Shown here: in pieces, positions 6,432 through 16,227 of the stretch
How positions within the stretch are numbered: position 1 is the stretch's first letter
Layout: every line of letters starts with the position of its first letter
Assembly (NCBI GenBank): GCA_947445215.1
Contig: CANFDA010000005.1
Coordinates: 1-37,764, forward strand
Origin: Alphaproteobacteria bacterium
Lineage (GTDB): Bacteria > Pseudomonadota > Alphaproteobacteria > Micropepsales > Micropepsaceae
Reading direction: 5' to 3'
DNA: 37,764 bases
Made by a program: the position numbers and the translations under genes
Notes under the pieces: model-generated
Told to the model about the DNA's origin: nothing
The model's input: only the letters and a program-made list of their open reading frames with translations
The model's database searches: none

Positions 6432-8744
6432 TTACGTGTCTGCTTCCGCCGTCTCCGGCTTCTGAATCCAGAACACGTACATGCCGCCGAACAGGCCGGG
6501 ATGCTGCGTCTCGAATGCGTCCCAGCAGTCGAGATCGGTGGCCGTGCGGTCCTGCGGGAAGCTCTTCCGGTAGGCGTTCACCACGGTTTCGTTCAGCTCG
6601 AACCCCAGAAAGCGGAGTTTCTCATCTTTCAGGAAGCGCGCGATCTGCAGCAGCGTCAGCTGATGCTCCTGCACATGGAAAAGTAGGTCACGGCAGGCGC
6701 TCAAGGTGAAGAAATCTTGTGACTCCAGGATCGCGCCCTGCAGACGCGGATCGGGGTTCTGCATCAACGCCTGGCGGAAGGCGCGAATGTCGCCGGCGCC
6801 CAGCCCCTGCGCCGCGATGCGGGCGCGTGCTTCCACCACCGACTGGCGCGCTTTTTCGCTGTAGAAAGCCAGGAACATGACGCCGCCCGGCCGCAGCAAC
6901 GGTAGCAGGGCGCGCCATCCAGCCCATGGATCGGCCATGTGATGCAGCACGCCGATGCTTTCGATCATGTCGAATTGTCGTCCCAGGCTCCCCAGCGCGA
7001 GGATGTCGGCCTGGCCATGCGCGATCTTCAGGCCCAGTTCCTCCGACTTGCGCCGGGCATAGCCCAGGCTGGCCAGGCTGAGATCAACCGCCAGCATGTG
7101 CTGGTCGCCGAAACGCTGCGCCATGGCGATGGAGCATTGGCCAGTGCCGCATCCGGCGATCAGGATATCCTGCAGCAGACGCCCAGGTTGTTCGAAGCGT
7201 TGGGGAAATTTGGCGTTTAGGAAATTCGCGATACTGTCCGGCGTTGCCGGTGGCTCCTTCCTCCAGCGAGGGTAGGGATTTTCCTCATACTGGTCCCGCA
7301 CCAGTTGTGAGACGGGGTCGTTGATATCGGTGAGACGGGGAATATCCGCGCGCAGCCTCCCTTCTTCCTGTGGCTCGCGGATTTGCTGGATGAGGACTTG
7401 GGTCACCGCTTCTGGCCAGACCTGCTTCAGCAAGGCGTCCGCATTGGCCATGGTATGCAGCGGGAAATAGGCCGCTACCAGCAAAAGCTGCAGCGGCGTC
7501 ACGGCGATGCCGGCTTCCACTTCGGCGCGCGCCGCCATAGCCGCCTGCATTTCCGCATCATCGGCGAGAAAAACGTATTCATTGATGAAGCATTGCTGCG
7601 CCAGCGCCGAGGCAATCGCTTCCGCCCGCGCGTCACCGTTGCTGTGCGGCAATTCTCGCAACAGGGTGCCGCGCAGCAGGGTGAGAAAACGCTCCAGGGG
7701 AATGTCGCTATTGGGCGCCGAAACCAGCAGGGCCCGCAAAAGGGCATCGTTCGCCAAGGGCGCCAGGCCATCATCGCCCAGCAATTGCGCCAGCGAGAGG
7801 CGCTGCGGGCAAGCCATGTCGGCGCGCTCCACCATCGGGCCAATGGAGGGGTGGGCACGGATCATTCCGGCGGCGACATGGCCCAGCGCGCCGGGCCTAT
7901 CCCAGGCCTCGGTGAGGGCACGGGTCAGGAAAACGCGCATCTCGCCGCCAATGGCGCGCCCGCCCAGCCGCTGCGCCGCCTCAGCAAAGAGTTTTCTCGC
8001 CCGTGGCGTTTCCTGCACGGCCAGAGAGCGGCGGATCGCGGTCATGGCTTCGACGAGCTTGCCTTGCACCAGCAGCAGCGCGGCAAGATTGTCCAGAACC
8101 GTGCTGTCTTGCGGCTGCGCCGCCGAAGCACGGGTATAGAGTGTCTCTGCGGCCTGCAGATCGCCATCTTCCCAACGCATCGCGCCCAGGCTGACCAGTG
8201 CGGCGGCAAATCCCGGCTGCAGCGCGATCGACTTGCGAAAGCTGGCGGCGGCGGCGTCGCGCAGCCCGGCGCTGCGTTGTGCATGACCCAGATTGGTATG
8301 CGTCACGGCATTGCCGGGCTGCAGCGCCAGCGCATGGCGGAAAGCGTCGAGTGCTTCCGCCGCGCGTCCCTGCGCCGACAGCGCGTTGCCCATGTTGTTG
8401 TAGATATTAGGGTCTTTCGGATTCAGCGCCTGGGCGCGGGTGTAACCCGCCACCGCGCCGTCCAGGTCGCCCAGGGCTTGCAAGGCGAAGCCAAGATGGA
8501 AGTGGTATTGTGCGACGTCACTCCGCTGCGCGATGGCTTTGCCGATCAGTTCCAACGCTTCCGCTTGCCGGTTTTGTTGCAGTGCAACCAGGCCCAGCAG
8601 ATGCAGTGCATCGGCATGCGCCGGATCGGACGCCAGCACCTGGCGATAGAGCAGGGCGGCTTGATCCAGCTGCCGCGCCTGATGCAGGCGCACAGCGTCG
8701 TCGAGTAGGCTGCGGCTTTTGCGCGTGTTTTTGGGTGGAACCAT
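6432..8744 (-). CDS. TPR-repeat protein fused to a SAM methyltransferase
   Basis: The product has 770 residues from the ATG at 8744; a TTG at 8808-8810 would add 22 residues and no ribosome site decides between them. Residues about 10-250 are tandem TPR repeats (AALLYRQVLASDPAHADAL, then similar units ending DPKNPNIYNNMG-like). A middle region of about 250 residues is helical without clear motifs. The C-terminal 270 residues form a class I methyltransferase: ILIAGCGTGQCSI is the SAM-binding loop, AVDLSLASL follows, then GQADI, IESIGVLHHM and LRPGGVMFLAFY. TPR units probably hold a protein partner for methylation. It heads the minus-strand run and its start region faces the TonB-dependent receptor gene. 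Confidence 0.82.
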   Translation of the reverse strand: MVPPKNTRKSRSLLDDAVRLHQARQLDQAALLYRQVLASDPAHADALHLLGLVALQQNRQAEALELIGKAIAQRSDVAQYHFHLGFALQALGDLDGAVAGYTRAQALNPKDPNIYNNMGNALSAQGRAAEALDAFRHALALQPGNAVTHTNLGHAQRSAGLRDAAAASFRKSIALQPGFAAALVSLGAMRWEDGDLQAAETLYTRASAAQPQDSTVLDNLAALLLVQGKLVEAMTAIRRSLAVQETPRARKLFAEAAQRLGGRAIGGEMRVFLTRALTEAWDRPGALGHVAAGMIRAHPSIGPMVERADMACPQRLSLAQLLGDDGLAPLANDALLRALLVSAPNSDIPLERFLTLLRGTLLRELPHSNGDARAEAIASALAQQCFINEYVFLADDAEMQAAMAARAEVEAGIAVTPLQLLLVAAYFPLHTMANADALLKQVWPEAVTQVLIQQIREPQEEGRLRADIPRLTDINDPVSQLVRDQYEENPYPRWRKEPPATPDSIANFLNAKFPQRFEQPGRLLQDILIAGCGTGQCSIAMAQRFGDQHMLAVDLSLASLGYARRKSEELGLKIAHGQADILALGSLGRQFDMIESIGVLHHMADPWAGWRALLPLLRPGGVMFLAFYSEKARQSVVEARARIAAQGLGAGDIRAFRQALMQNPDPRLQGAILESQDFFTLSACRDLLFHVQEHQLTLLQIARFLKDEKLRFLGFELNETVVNAYRKSFPQDRTATDLDCWDAFETQHPGLFGGMYVFWIQKPETAEADT

Positions 8745-9046
8745 GTCAGGCGCGATGGTGCATTTCCCGGAAGCGAAGCCAAGGCCAGACAAAATGTTGC
8801 TGAACCCCAATGTGATACGTCAGGCGTGTGAAAAGCGCTGTCGGCATAAAAGCATCAGGTGCGGAAAATTATCTTTATAATTTACGTAAACGGAAACAAT
8901 TTAATTTCAATTGGGCTAAAATTTCCGAGCGGCAGGTTGACTAAATGGAGGAATGAACTTCATTGTCATGAAAAGGACGAAAACGATTAAGTGTCGTTCA
9001 ATCCGTGACTAATAAAAAAAGTACAACTATTCAAAGGGGGAGCGCT
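8745..9046. promoter_or_regulatory. Divergent control region, AT-rich
   Basis: This 302-base gap separates the divergent TPR-methyltransferase and receptor genes. Its middle (about 8860-8920) is clearly AT-rich compared with the surrounding DNA. It contains TATAAT at 8876-8881 and the perfect 10-bp palindrome TTTACGTAAA at 8881-8890. A TTGACT lies at 8937-8942 on the plus strand. No complete -35/-10 pair with proper spacing stands out for either direction, so promoters are likely but not placed. Confidence 0.45.
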
Positions 9047-12000
9047 ATGAATTCTCTTGTTCAAGGTCTGAAGATTAGTTGCTCGTCAGCCGCAATGATT
9101 GCCATGCTGGCTTCGGCCGCCCATGCGCAACAGCTGGCCGTTGAGGAAATCACAGTCAGCACCACGCGTATCGGCGGCGGCTTCGAAGCACCGACCCCGG
9201 TCACGGTGATCGGCACCAAGGAACTGGAAAGCGCTTCTTACGGCAACATCCAGGACTCGGTGCGCCAGCTGCCGATGGTCAACTCCCCCCCGGCGTCGTA
9301 CGGCGCTTCGCAGGGTGCGGGCGCGCCCGGCACTGCCGGCGCGAACTTTCTCAACCTGCGCAATCTCGGCACCAACCGCACCCTGATCCTGTTTGACGGC
9401 CAGCGCGTCGTGAACTCCAACCTCACCGGTGGCGTGGACATCACCACGCTTCCCGCGTCCGTCATTTCCCGCGTCGACATCGTGACCGGCGGCGCTTCTG
9501 CCGCCTGGGGTTCCGACGCCGTGGCCGGTGTCGTCAACTTCATCATTGAAAAGAACTTCAAGGGCTTCAAGGGCAACGTCCAGGCGGGCAGCACCACCAA
9601 CAGCCTGGTTCGCCAGGTCACAGCCAACGCCATGTGGGGCGCGGACTTTGACAGCGGCCGCGGTTCGATCGAAGTCGCCGGCAGCTACAATTACCGTCCC
9701 GACACCGCCATGCTGAGAGAGCAGAAGTGGTTTCGCGGCACCTATCTGGTGTCAAACCCGGGCATCACCGCCACCACCGCCTCCGCCAGCAGTCCCCTAT
9801 ACGTCACGGCCGACCATGTCGGCATAATCAACAGCATACCGGGCGGCATCATCTCGTCCAGCGCCGCCGGCACCGCTGCGCTCCAGCCGGACTCCGCCTT
9901 GCGCGCCCCGGCTAACGCGCTGCAATACATCCGCTTTACCCAGAATAGCCAGTTCGAACGCGTCAACCCAGGCAACGTCACGAACGGCGTTCTAACCAAT
10001 GGCGGCAGCCTGAATGAGGACACGAGCTATGTTCCGCTGCAGACCATCGGCTACCCCACCACGACCTACACTCTGTTCGTCTACGGCAAGTACCAGCTGA
10101 CGGATTCGATCCGGGCTTCGGTGCAGCTCAACTATGGCTATTTCACCGGCAAGGGTGACGCGCAATCCTACCAGCAGAACTCCCTGACGATCAAAGCGGA
10201 CAACGCCTATCTGCCGAGCTCGCTCCTCAAGACCATGACCGACGGTGGCATCGCCACCTTCGTCATGGGCACGATGAACACAAATAATTTCAACAGCAAG
10301 ACCGTCACGGGCCGGGACTATTTCCAGCAGGCCTATAATTCGCTGGCGCCCGCCACGACGTTCAACCGCCGCCAGGTCCGGCGCGCCGCCTTCACCCTGG
10401 AAGGCACGCTGGGCGAGGACTGGTTCTGGAATGTCTATGCCCAGCATTCCGAGACCCGCTATTCGGTTAAAGTGCGCGGCGTGGCGATCCTCGCCAACTT
10501 GGTAGCGGCGCAGGACGCCGTGCTGGTCACGACCGCTAATCGCGGTACGTCAGGCATGCCCTTGGGCAGCATCGTCTGCCGCACGTCGCTGACCGGCGTT
10601 CCGGTGGTACAAGGAAAATACACCGCTCAGCCGGGTTGCATCCCCCTCAACGTGTTCGGCGAGGGCGTCGCCAGCCAGTCCGCCATCCGCTACGTCACCG
10701 ACAACAACAGCAACTTCCAGAAGATGTTTGTCGGCCTGAGCTCGGTCGAAGCCTTCATGGACGGTTCGATCCCTTCACTGCTGGATGCGGGCGACATCTC
10801 CGTGGCCTTTGGCGGCGGCTATCGCCGGGAATCAGGTAACAATAAGGCGACGTCGATCGGTGACTTTGGCGGCTACGCGGTGGCCAATTACACTAACTTC
10901 CCGTCTGCCGGCATCAGCGTGACGGAAGGTTTCGTGGAAGTGGGCGTGCCCCTTCTCAAGGACACGTTCGTGCAGTCGCTGGACTTCAACGCCGCCGGCC
11001 GCGTCACCAACTACTCCACCTCCGGCATGGTTCAGACCTGGAAGCTGGGTCTCACCACCCAGGTTATTGACGACGTCAAGCTCCGGGGCACCTGGTCGGT
11101 CGATATTCGTGCCCCCACAATTCAGGACCTGTTCGCCCCGGCCAACACCAACACCGGCAACTGCATTGACCCCAAGACCAACATCACAGAATCCTGCATC
11201 AACAACGTGCTGGGCAATCCGTTGTTGACGCCTGAGGTTGCCCGCACCGTGTCGGGCGGCGTGGTCTTGACGCCGACCTTCATGCCCGGCTTCACTTTCT
11301 CGCTGGACTACTACTCGATCAACCTGAACGATCAGATCAATCCCATCAGCCAAAACGTGATCTTTAACGCCTGCCGGGCGCAGTGGCTGGCGGCCGGCAA
11401 CCTGAACAATCCGCTCTGTTCGGCGCTGGTCTTCGGCGGCGCGCCTGGTCCTCAGGGCCCCCGCCTCAACGTCACCAACCGCGTGCCGGTAAACCTCAGC
11501 TCGCTGTCCGTCTCCGGCTTCGACATTCAGGCCGGTTATGTCACTGATTTGTGGGGCGGCACCCTGTCGCTGAACGGATCGGGCACCTATACCGACCAGA
11601 TCACGGTGGAACAGGAGGGGCAGGTGACCAATAACTATGCCGGTGTTCTGGGCGTGGGCACCGCGCCGCAGAGCACGGGTTCGCCGAAGTGGCGTGGCCT
11701 GCTCTCGGCCGGCTACACCACCGGACCTTACACCGTCGGCATCCAGGCGCGCTGGTTTGGCTCCGCCATCCTCAACAACCAGTGGAACACGGGTAACCAG
11801 GCCACGGCGGCGACGCGCTGGACGGTGTCTGACGCTGTGTTCCACGTCGATCCGACCGCCTATCTGGACTTGCGCGCTTCGTATCAGTGGAGCGACAACA
11901 TCTCGCTCTATGGGGCTGTCGACAATTTCCTCAACATCCCACCGCAGATGCGCCCGCCGTTCAGCAACAGCGTCCAGTCCAATGGTGGCCCGATCCATTC

Positions 12001-12061
12001 GAGCACCGTGTACGACTATCTGGGACGCGAAGTGCGTATCGGCGTCCGCTTCAACTACTAA
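9047..12061 (+). CDS. TonB-dependent outer-membrane receptor
   Basis: The product has 1004 residues. The ATG at 9047 follows AAGGGGGAG and gives a good signal peptide (basic start, hydrophobic core, AHAQQ cleavage site). A TonB-box-like EEITV stretch comes next, then the plug domain: TPVTVIGTKELES, LNLRNLGTNRTLILFDGQRVV, ISRVDIVTGGASAAWGSDAVAGVVNF. The rest is a large beta barrel ending REVRIGVRFNY with a terminal aromatic residue. There is no N-terminal signalling domain, so it probably does not talk to an anti-sigma factor. It belongs to the long receptors common in Caulobacter- and Sphingomonas-like bacteria that import sugars, peptides or plant compounds. Cysteine pairs in the barrel may form disulfides. 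It is followed by a strong terminator, so it is probably transcribed alone. Confidence 0.93.
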   Translation: MNSLVQGLKISCSSAAMIAMLASAAHAQQLAVEEITVSTTRIGGGFEAPTPVTVIGTKELESASYGNIQDSVRQLPMVNSPPASYGASQGAGAPGTAGANFLNLRNLGTNRTLILFDGQRVVNSNLTGGVDITTLPASVISRVDIVTGGASAAWGSDAVAGVVNFIIEKNFKGFKGNVQAGSTTNSLVRQVTANAMWGADFDSGRGSIEVAGSYNYRPDTAMLREQKWFRGTYLVSNPGITATTASASSPLYVTADHVGIINSIPGGIISSSAAGTAALQPDSALRAPANALQYIRFTQNSQFERVNPGNVTNGVLTNGGSLNEDTSYVPLQTIGYPTTTYTLFVYGKYQLTDSIRASVQLNYGYFTGKGDAQSYQQNSLTIKADNAYLPSSLLKTMTDGGIATFVMGTMNTNNFNSKTVTGRDYFQQAYNSLAPATTFNRRQVRRAAFTLEGTLGEDWFWNVYAQHSETRYSVKVRGVAILANLVAAQDAVLVTTANRGTSGMPLGSIVCRTSLTGVPVVQGKYTAQPGCIPLNVFGEGVASQSAIRYVTDNNSNFQKMFVGLSSVEAFMDGSIPSLLDAGDISVAFGGGYRRESGNNKATSIGDFGGYAVANYTNFPSAGISVTEGFVEVGVPLLKDTFVQSLDFNAAGRVTNYSTSGMVQTWKLGLTTQVIDDVKLRGTWSVDIRAPTIQDLFAPANTNTGNCIDPKTNITESCINNVLGNPLLTPEVARTVSGGVVLTPTFMPGFTFSLDYYSINLNDQINPISQNVIFNACRAQWLAAGNLNNPLCSALVFGGAPGPQGPRLNVTNRVPVNLSSLSVSGFDIQAGYVTDLWGGTLSLNGSGTYTDQITVEQEGQVTNNYAGVLGVGTAPQSTGSPKWRGLLSAGYTTGPYTVGIQARWFGSAILNNQWNTGNQATAATRWTVSDAVFHVDPTAYLDLRASYQWSDNISLYGAVDNFLNIPPQMRPPFSNSVQSNGGPIHSSTVYDYLGREVRIGVRFNY

Positions 12062-12083
12062 AGTATATGTTTAAGCAAGCTTG

Positions 12084-12116
12084 GAACCCCGGACGAAAGT
12101 CCGGGGTTCTTTTTTT
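12084..12116 (+). terminator. Rho-independent terminator of the receptor gene
   Basis: A perfect 11-bp stem (12084-12094 with 12099-12109) has a GAAA loop and a run of seven T's at 12110-12116. It begins 22 bases after the receptor stop codon. This is the clearest terminator in the window. Confidence 0.95.
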
Positions 12117-12187
12117 GGCTTGCCGTGGGCTTCGTGGGTTGCGCGAGCCTGGCTGGATCAGCCGGCGGGCTGCGACATACGCGGGAC

Positions 12188-13600
12188 CTAGCGATCCGCC
12201 GCCGGAAATCTGGCCTCGGTCTTCTGGGTATCCGCAACTTTTAGCGGCATGACGATCACGAACTCCACGCCCGCAGTATCATCGGAGGGATCGCGAATGA
12301 TCACCTGGCCGCCATGCGCATCAGCGATGGCCGCCACCAGGGAAAGTCCCAGTCCGTTGCCCGGCGAAGTGCGGCTGACATCGCGACGATAGAAGCGCTG
12401 CAGCACCTTTGCGCGCTCATGCTGCGGGATGCCGCCGCCATTATCGCGCACCATGATCCGCGCTTCGCCCTGTGCGGCCTGCAAGGCGATGGTGATGGTC
12501 GTTCCCGCCGGCGTATGGGTGATGCTGTTCTCCAACAGGTTGCTCAGGAGCTGGGAGAGCAGGGCGCCATTACCGTTGACGTCGCAGGCCTGCAGTTGCG
12601 CGACCTGAAGTCTGCGGCCGCTATCTTCCACCACAGGGCGGTAGAATTCGATGACCTTTTCCGTCAAGGCGGCGAGATCGAGCCCCGGCAGGCTCTGGGA
12701 GCGCAGTCCGCTCTCGATTTCCGAAAGCCGCAGCACGGCGTCGAACATCTGGAGAATTTCATCGCTGGCGACAATCGTGGATTGCAGTCCCGCCCGCAAT
12801 TCTTCCGGTGTCTTGGCGCTGGCCAGCGCCTTCTCGATGCTCAGACGTAGGTGGACCATCGGCGTGCGCAGATCATGGGCGACATCGCTGCTGACCTGCC
12901 GCAGGCTGATTACCAGGTTAGAGATGCGCGTCAGCATGGCGTTCACGACCTCCGAGAGCCTGTCCAGTTCATCTTTCGATGTGCGCACGGGCACCCGGTC
13001 GTTCAGGTTTCCGTTCATGATGGCCTGGCAGGTTTGGGAAATCGCGTCGATCCGGTTGAGGAAGCGCCGACTGATAAAATAGCCGCCCATCGGGGCGACG
13101 ACCAGAATGCCGCCCAGCAACCAAAGCAGCACATAGAGCATGTGCTTCCGTAGCTGGTCGAAATAGGTCATCTCGGTGCCCACAAAGACATAGACCCCCG
13201 GACCCAGTTCGGCGCCGATGCCCACCACCTCCAATTGCAGCTTGGCGGGATTGCGGATGACCTGCGGGCCGATCAGGGGCGTCATGGCGGGCAAGTTGCC
13301 GACGATCCACTTGCCCTGAACCTGGAGCAAATTATGGGTGGTCGAGCCGGTGCTGGCCTGGTGGCCCACCAGGAAGCGCATGGCGCGGTCGAGGCTGCCG
13401 GGGCCGTTTTCGTCGCCCACGGTGTAGAGGGTGCGCAGGCGAGCGATCGTATTTTCCGACCGATGATAAATGAAATTTTGGAAAGCTTTCTCGGTGGAGG
13501 AGAGGGCCACCATGCCCAGCATGCCGATGAACAGGGCAAAGACGATGCCGAAAATGGCGGGAAGCCAGAAACGTTCCGTGCGGAATAATCTCGGAAGCAT
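12188..13600 (-). CDS. Membrane sensor histidine kinase
   Basis: The product has 470 residues. A membrane segment spans about 12-34, a periplasmic sensor region about 35-153, and a second membrane segment about 154-176. A HAMP linker follows, then the dimerisation domain with His242 in SSDVAHDLRTPMVHLR. The ATPase domain has the N box (LLSNLLENSITHTP), G1 (DNGGGIP) and G2 (GNGLGLSLV). It should phosphorylate an OmpR-type regulator in response to a periplasmic signal. The probable partner is the minus-strand response regulator at 16290-16955. The usual order is regulator then kinase, and here a plus-strand HAO pair lies between the two. The start at 13600 has no strong ribosome site. The periplasmic region resembles no sensor domain I can name. 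Confidence 0.9.
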   Translation of the reverse strand: MLPRLFRTERFWLPAIFGIVFALFIGMLGMVALSSTEKAFQNFIYHRSENTIARLRTLYTVGDENGPGSLDRAMRFLVGHQASTGSTTHNLLQVQGKWIVGNLPAMTPLIGPQVIRNPAKLQLEVVGIGAELGPGVYVFVGTEMTYFDQLRKHMLYVLLWLLGGILVVAPMGGYFISRRFLNRIDAISQTCQAIMNGNLNDRVPVRTSKDELDRLSEVVNAMLTRISNLVISLRQVSSDVAHDLRTPMVHLRLSIEKALASAKTPEELRAGLQSTIVASDEILQMFDAVLRLSEIESGLRSQSLPGLDLAALTEKVIEFYRPVVEDSGRRLQVAQLQACDVNGNGALLSQLLSNLLENSITHTPAGTTITIALQAAQGEARIMVRDNGGGIPQHERAKVLQRFYRRDVSRTSPGNGLGLSLVAAIADAHGGQVIIRDPSDDTAGVEFVIVMPLKVADTQKTEARFPAADR

Positions 13601-13767
13601 GGCAGAGACACCGCAAAACCTCCGGCTACTCTAGTGTCGCGGTCCAAACCGTCAACACGGGCGCCCGCTGATCGCCATTTATGCGGCACTGCAACATATC
13701 GAGCGCGAGCTTTCTTGGGGCACGTCCAACCAACCTTGGGTTTTGCCAAGCTGATCACATACCGAAA

Positions 13768-13796
13768 TTGACTTGGCTGCGCGAACCCGGAAAACT
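13768..13796 (+). promoter_or_regulatory. Possible promoter of HAO pair 2
   Basis: TTGACT (13768-13773) lies 65 bases before the GTG start. It is followed after 17 bases by AAAACT, with CCGGAAAA overlapping the spacer end. The arrangement TTGACT, 17 bases, AAArCT occurs again before the propeller gene at 17197. The -10 is far from consensus, so an alternative factor or an activator may be needed. The neighbouring OmpR-type regulator is a candidate. Confidence 0.35.
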
Positions 13797-13832
13797 CCGG
13801 CCCAACAAACACGTATTTGGGGGAAAACGATT

Positions 13833-14954
13833 GTGGATGAAAAAACCAGATCTCCTTTGGGACTGACGTCTCGTCGCAAGGCGCTTGGGGTGATGGGCAC
13901 GGCCGTCGCCGCTGCCGGCGTTGCGGGCGTTGCGCTTGATGCGCCTGCGCAAACTCCGGCTCCGGGCGCAACGACGCTTCTTCGCGAACCGGCCCGGCCT
14001 CCGGCTTTGGCGCCGCGCGGCGATCTGGTGAATGTGCTCGAATATGAAACCCAAGCGCGGCTTGTGGTGGGCGCGGCGCGGCTTGCGCCGGTTGCGGGCA
14101 GCGACCGGACGATCACCGACCGGATCACGCTGCGTCCCCGCTGGAATATCCCCACCCGCGATCTGGACCTGACAGCGACATTGTTTGGCGATGCGCACTT
14201 CACGCCGATCATCGTCGGCCCGATGGCCGATCAGCGGCGCTTCCATGCCGATGGCGAACTCGCCACGGCGCGCGGCGCCTCCGCGGCCAAGGCTGCGATG
14301 GTGATCAGCAGCGATTCCAGCGTGCCGCTGGCGACGATCGCCCAGGCCGTCACCACGCCTCTGTATGTGCAGGTTTATGCGGGCAGCCCCAAGGTGAAGG
14401 ACGTGCTCGCCCAGGCGAGTGCGGCCAAGGCGCGGGCCGTGTTCGTGACGGTTGGTACAGCGTCTGCCAACGGTCCCGCGACGCCCATCGATTGGGCAGG
14501 TGTCGAGGCCGTGGTAAAGGCTACGTCCTTGCCCGTGGTGGTGAAGGGCATCACAACGCCGGCTGAGGCGCGCGAAGCCGTCAAGCGCGGCGCCAAGGGC
14601 GTGGTGGTGTCGAACTATCGCGGCGGCAACGCGGCGTCGCTGCGGGGCACGTTGCTTCTGGTCGCGCCGGTGGTACAGGCGGTTGGCGCGCAGGTGCCGG
14701 TGCTGGTCGATGGCAGCTTCCGCCGTGGAACCGACATCGTCAAAGCCTTCGGCCTGGGTGCCAAGGGCGTGCTGATCGGCCGTCCTGTGATGTGGGGCCT
14801 TGCGGCCTACGGCGCCGAAGGCGTGCAGGGCGTCGTCGAAATGCTGCAGACTGAAACAGCGCGATATATGTGCATGTGTGGCCGTCCGTCGCTCGCGTCG
14901 GTCGATTCCAGCCTAGTGCGTGTGCACGGGCTTCTTCCCCCGGCGAGGACATAA
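13833..14954 (+). CDS. HAO-family FMN protein A2, catalytic His replaced
   Basis: The product has 373 residues and is a close relative of A1. The GTG at 13833 is chosen because GGGGGAAAA lies seven bases ahead and the protein then begins like A1; an upstream TTG at 13773 would lack a ribosome site. The Tat-type motif TSRRKALGVMG is nearly the same as in A1. The catalytic motif is again SNYRGG, with Tyr262 in the His position. The flavin Lys (VVVKGI) and the phosphate-binding segment (DGSFRRGTD, IGRPVMWGL) remain. The YMCMCG motif near the C-terminus is conserved. The same losses in both copies argue that they are fixed and useful, not random decay. The B2 gene starts two bases after its stop. 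Confidence 0.85.
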   Translation: MDEKTRSPLGLTSRRKALGVMGTAVAAAGVAGVALDAPAQTPAPGATTLLREPARPPALAPRGDLVNVLEYETQARLVVGAARLAPVAGSDRTITDRITLRPRWNIPTRDLDLTATLFGDAHFTPIIVGPMADQRRFHADGELATARGASAAKAAMVISSDSSVPLATIAQAVTTPLYVQVYAGSPKVKDVLAQASAAKARAVFVTVGTASANGPATPIDWAGVEAVVKATSLPVVVKGITTPAEAREAVKRGAKGVVVSNYRGGNAASLRGTLLLVAPVVQAVGAQVPVLVDGSFRRGTDIVKAFGLGAKGVLIGRPVMWGLAAYGAEGVQGVVEMLQTETARYMCMCGRPSLASVDSSLVRVHGLLPPART

Positions 14955-14956
14955 TC

Positions 14957-16207
14957 ATGGGTGATATCGAGCGCTCCTGGCTCACCAATCCGTCGCGTCG
15001 CGCGGCAATTGCCCGTGTGGCGGGTCTCATGGCGGCCTCGCCCATCGCTTCAGCTGCGGCACAGATCGACCCTAGGCCTATGGGTGAGCATCGCCGCGCC
15101 TTGAGCCTGGCGGAAATGCAGTCGGCGTTCGACTTTGAGCCGCTGTTTTTCGGCAATGTGTCGCAGTCGGTGTACGACTACACGGGGCATGCCGACGGTT
15201 CGGAGTGGACCCTCCGCCGCAATCGCCAGGCGTTCGGATGGGTCGATATCCTGGCTGCCCGTAATCCCGTTCCGGCGTCGCAGGTCGATCTGTCATCGAC
15301 CATCCTGGGGTACAATTCGAAATTCCCGATCTGGATGGCGCCGACGGCGCAGATGGTGGCTCTGAATCCGGATGGCGAGATGGGCATGTTCCGGGCGTGC
15401 ACGGCCGCCTCGAACACGCTGATGATCCTGAGCGCCAACACCGGTACGCAGGTCGAGCAGGTTGCGCCAGCCTCGCCAGGCGGCACGCTGTGGGCGCAAT
15501 ACTACCCGCAGGAGAACCTGACCACCACCCAGGCATCGATCGACCGGCTGCAGAATGCCGGTTGCCAAAGCATCACCGTCACCATCGACCAGACGGCGTC
15601 CTACTACGAGCGCACACTGCAGGACCGCAATCTGGGCGGTCGCGGTGGCCGTGGTGCTGCCCCGGGCGGCCGTGGTGGTGCGGCTGCCGGACCTGCGCCC
15701 GCACCAGCGGCGCTCACCGGCGCGGCGCGGTACCGCATCGGCGCTGGACGCATCTGGTACACATGGCAATATATCGACGCCGTGCGGAAAATGGTCAAAG
15801 GTCCCATGATCATCAAGGGCATTGACCAGCCGGAAGACGCCTTGCTGGCGATCCAGCATGGTGCGGACTCGATCGTCGTTTCCAATCACGGCGGGCGTTC
15901 CATGGACTATGGTGCGTCGACGCTGGAAAACCTGCCTGCGATCGTGGCGGCGGTGAATGGCAAGGTTCCGATCCTGTTCGACAGCGGCATCCGCCGCGGC
16001 TCCGACATCTTCAAGGCGCTCGCGCTGGGGGCCAATGGCGTTTGTCTCGGGCGCGCCGCGCGCTGGGGCCTTGCGGCTTTCGGCCAGGCCGGCGCCCAGC
16101 GCATCATCGAGATGCTGCAGCAGGAACTGGTCCAGACGGCCGCCGCAGCCGGTTGCGCCAAGCTATCGGACATCAACCGCAGCAAAATCAAGGTCAATTT
16201 CGTCTGA
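14957..16207 (+). CDS. Exported FMN-dependent alpha-hydroxy-acid oxidase B2
   Basis: The product has 416 residues and is a close relative of B1. The ATG at 14957 follows GAGGA and gives the same MGDIER start as B1, then a Tat-type motif (PSRRAAIARVAG). All catalytic positions are intact: YDYTGHADGSEWTLRRN, QYY, TID, Lys in MIIKGI, SNHGGRSMD with His311, DSGIRRGSD and LGRAARWGL. The variable loop holds a Gly/Arg/Pro-rich insert (GGRGGRGAAPGGRGG) that differs in detail from the one in B1. The gene ends with a strong terminator. It should be a periplasmic 2-hydroxy-acid oxidase or dehydrogenase that works with A2. The substrate may differ from that of B1. Confidence 0.88.
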   Translation: MGDIERSWLTNPSRRAAIARVAGLMAASPIASAAAQIDPRPMGEHRRALSLAEMQSAFDFEPLFFGNVSQSVYDYTGHADGSEWTLRRNRQAFGWVDILAARNPVPASQVDLSSTILGYNSKFPIWMAPTAQMVALNPDGEMGMFRACTAASNTLMILSANTGTQVEQVAPASPGGTLWAQYYPQENLTTTQASIDRLQNAGCQSITVTIDQTASYYERTLQDRNLGGRGGRGAAPGGRGGAAAGPAPAPAALTGAARYRIGAGRIWYTWQYIDAVRKMVKGPMIIKGIDQPEDALLAIQHGADSIVVSNHGGRSMDYGASTLENLPAIVAAVNGKVPILFDSGIRRGSDIFKALALGANGVCLGRAARWGLAAFGQAGAQRIIEMLQQELVQTAAAAGCAKLSDINRSKIKVNFV

Positions 16208-16227
16208 TCTGCCGCTAGGGATGAAAG

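Noticed and set aside
8953-9012. A 19-codon frame in the leader of the receptor gene (MNFIVMKRTKTIK...)
   Set aside because: The GGAGG lies too close to its ATG, there is no attenuator hairpin after it, and codon content gives no hint of a control peptide.
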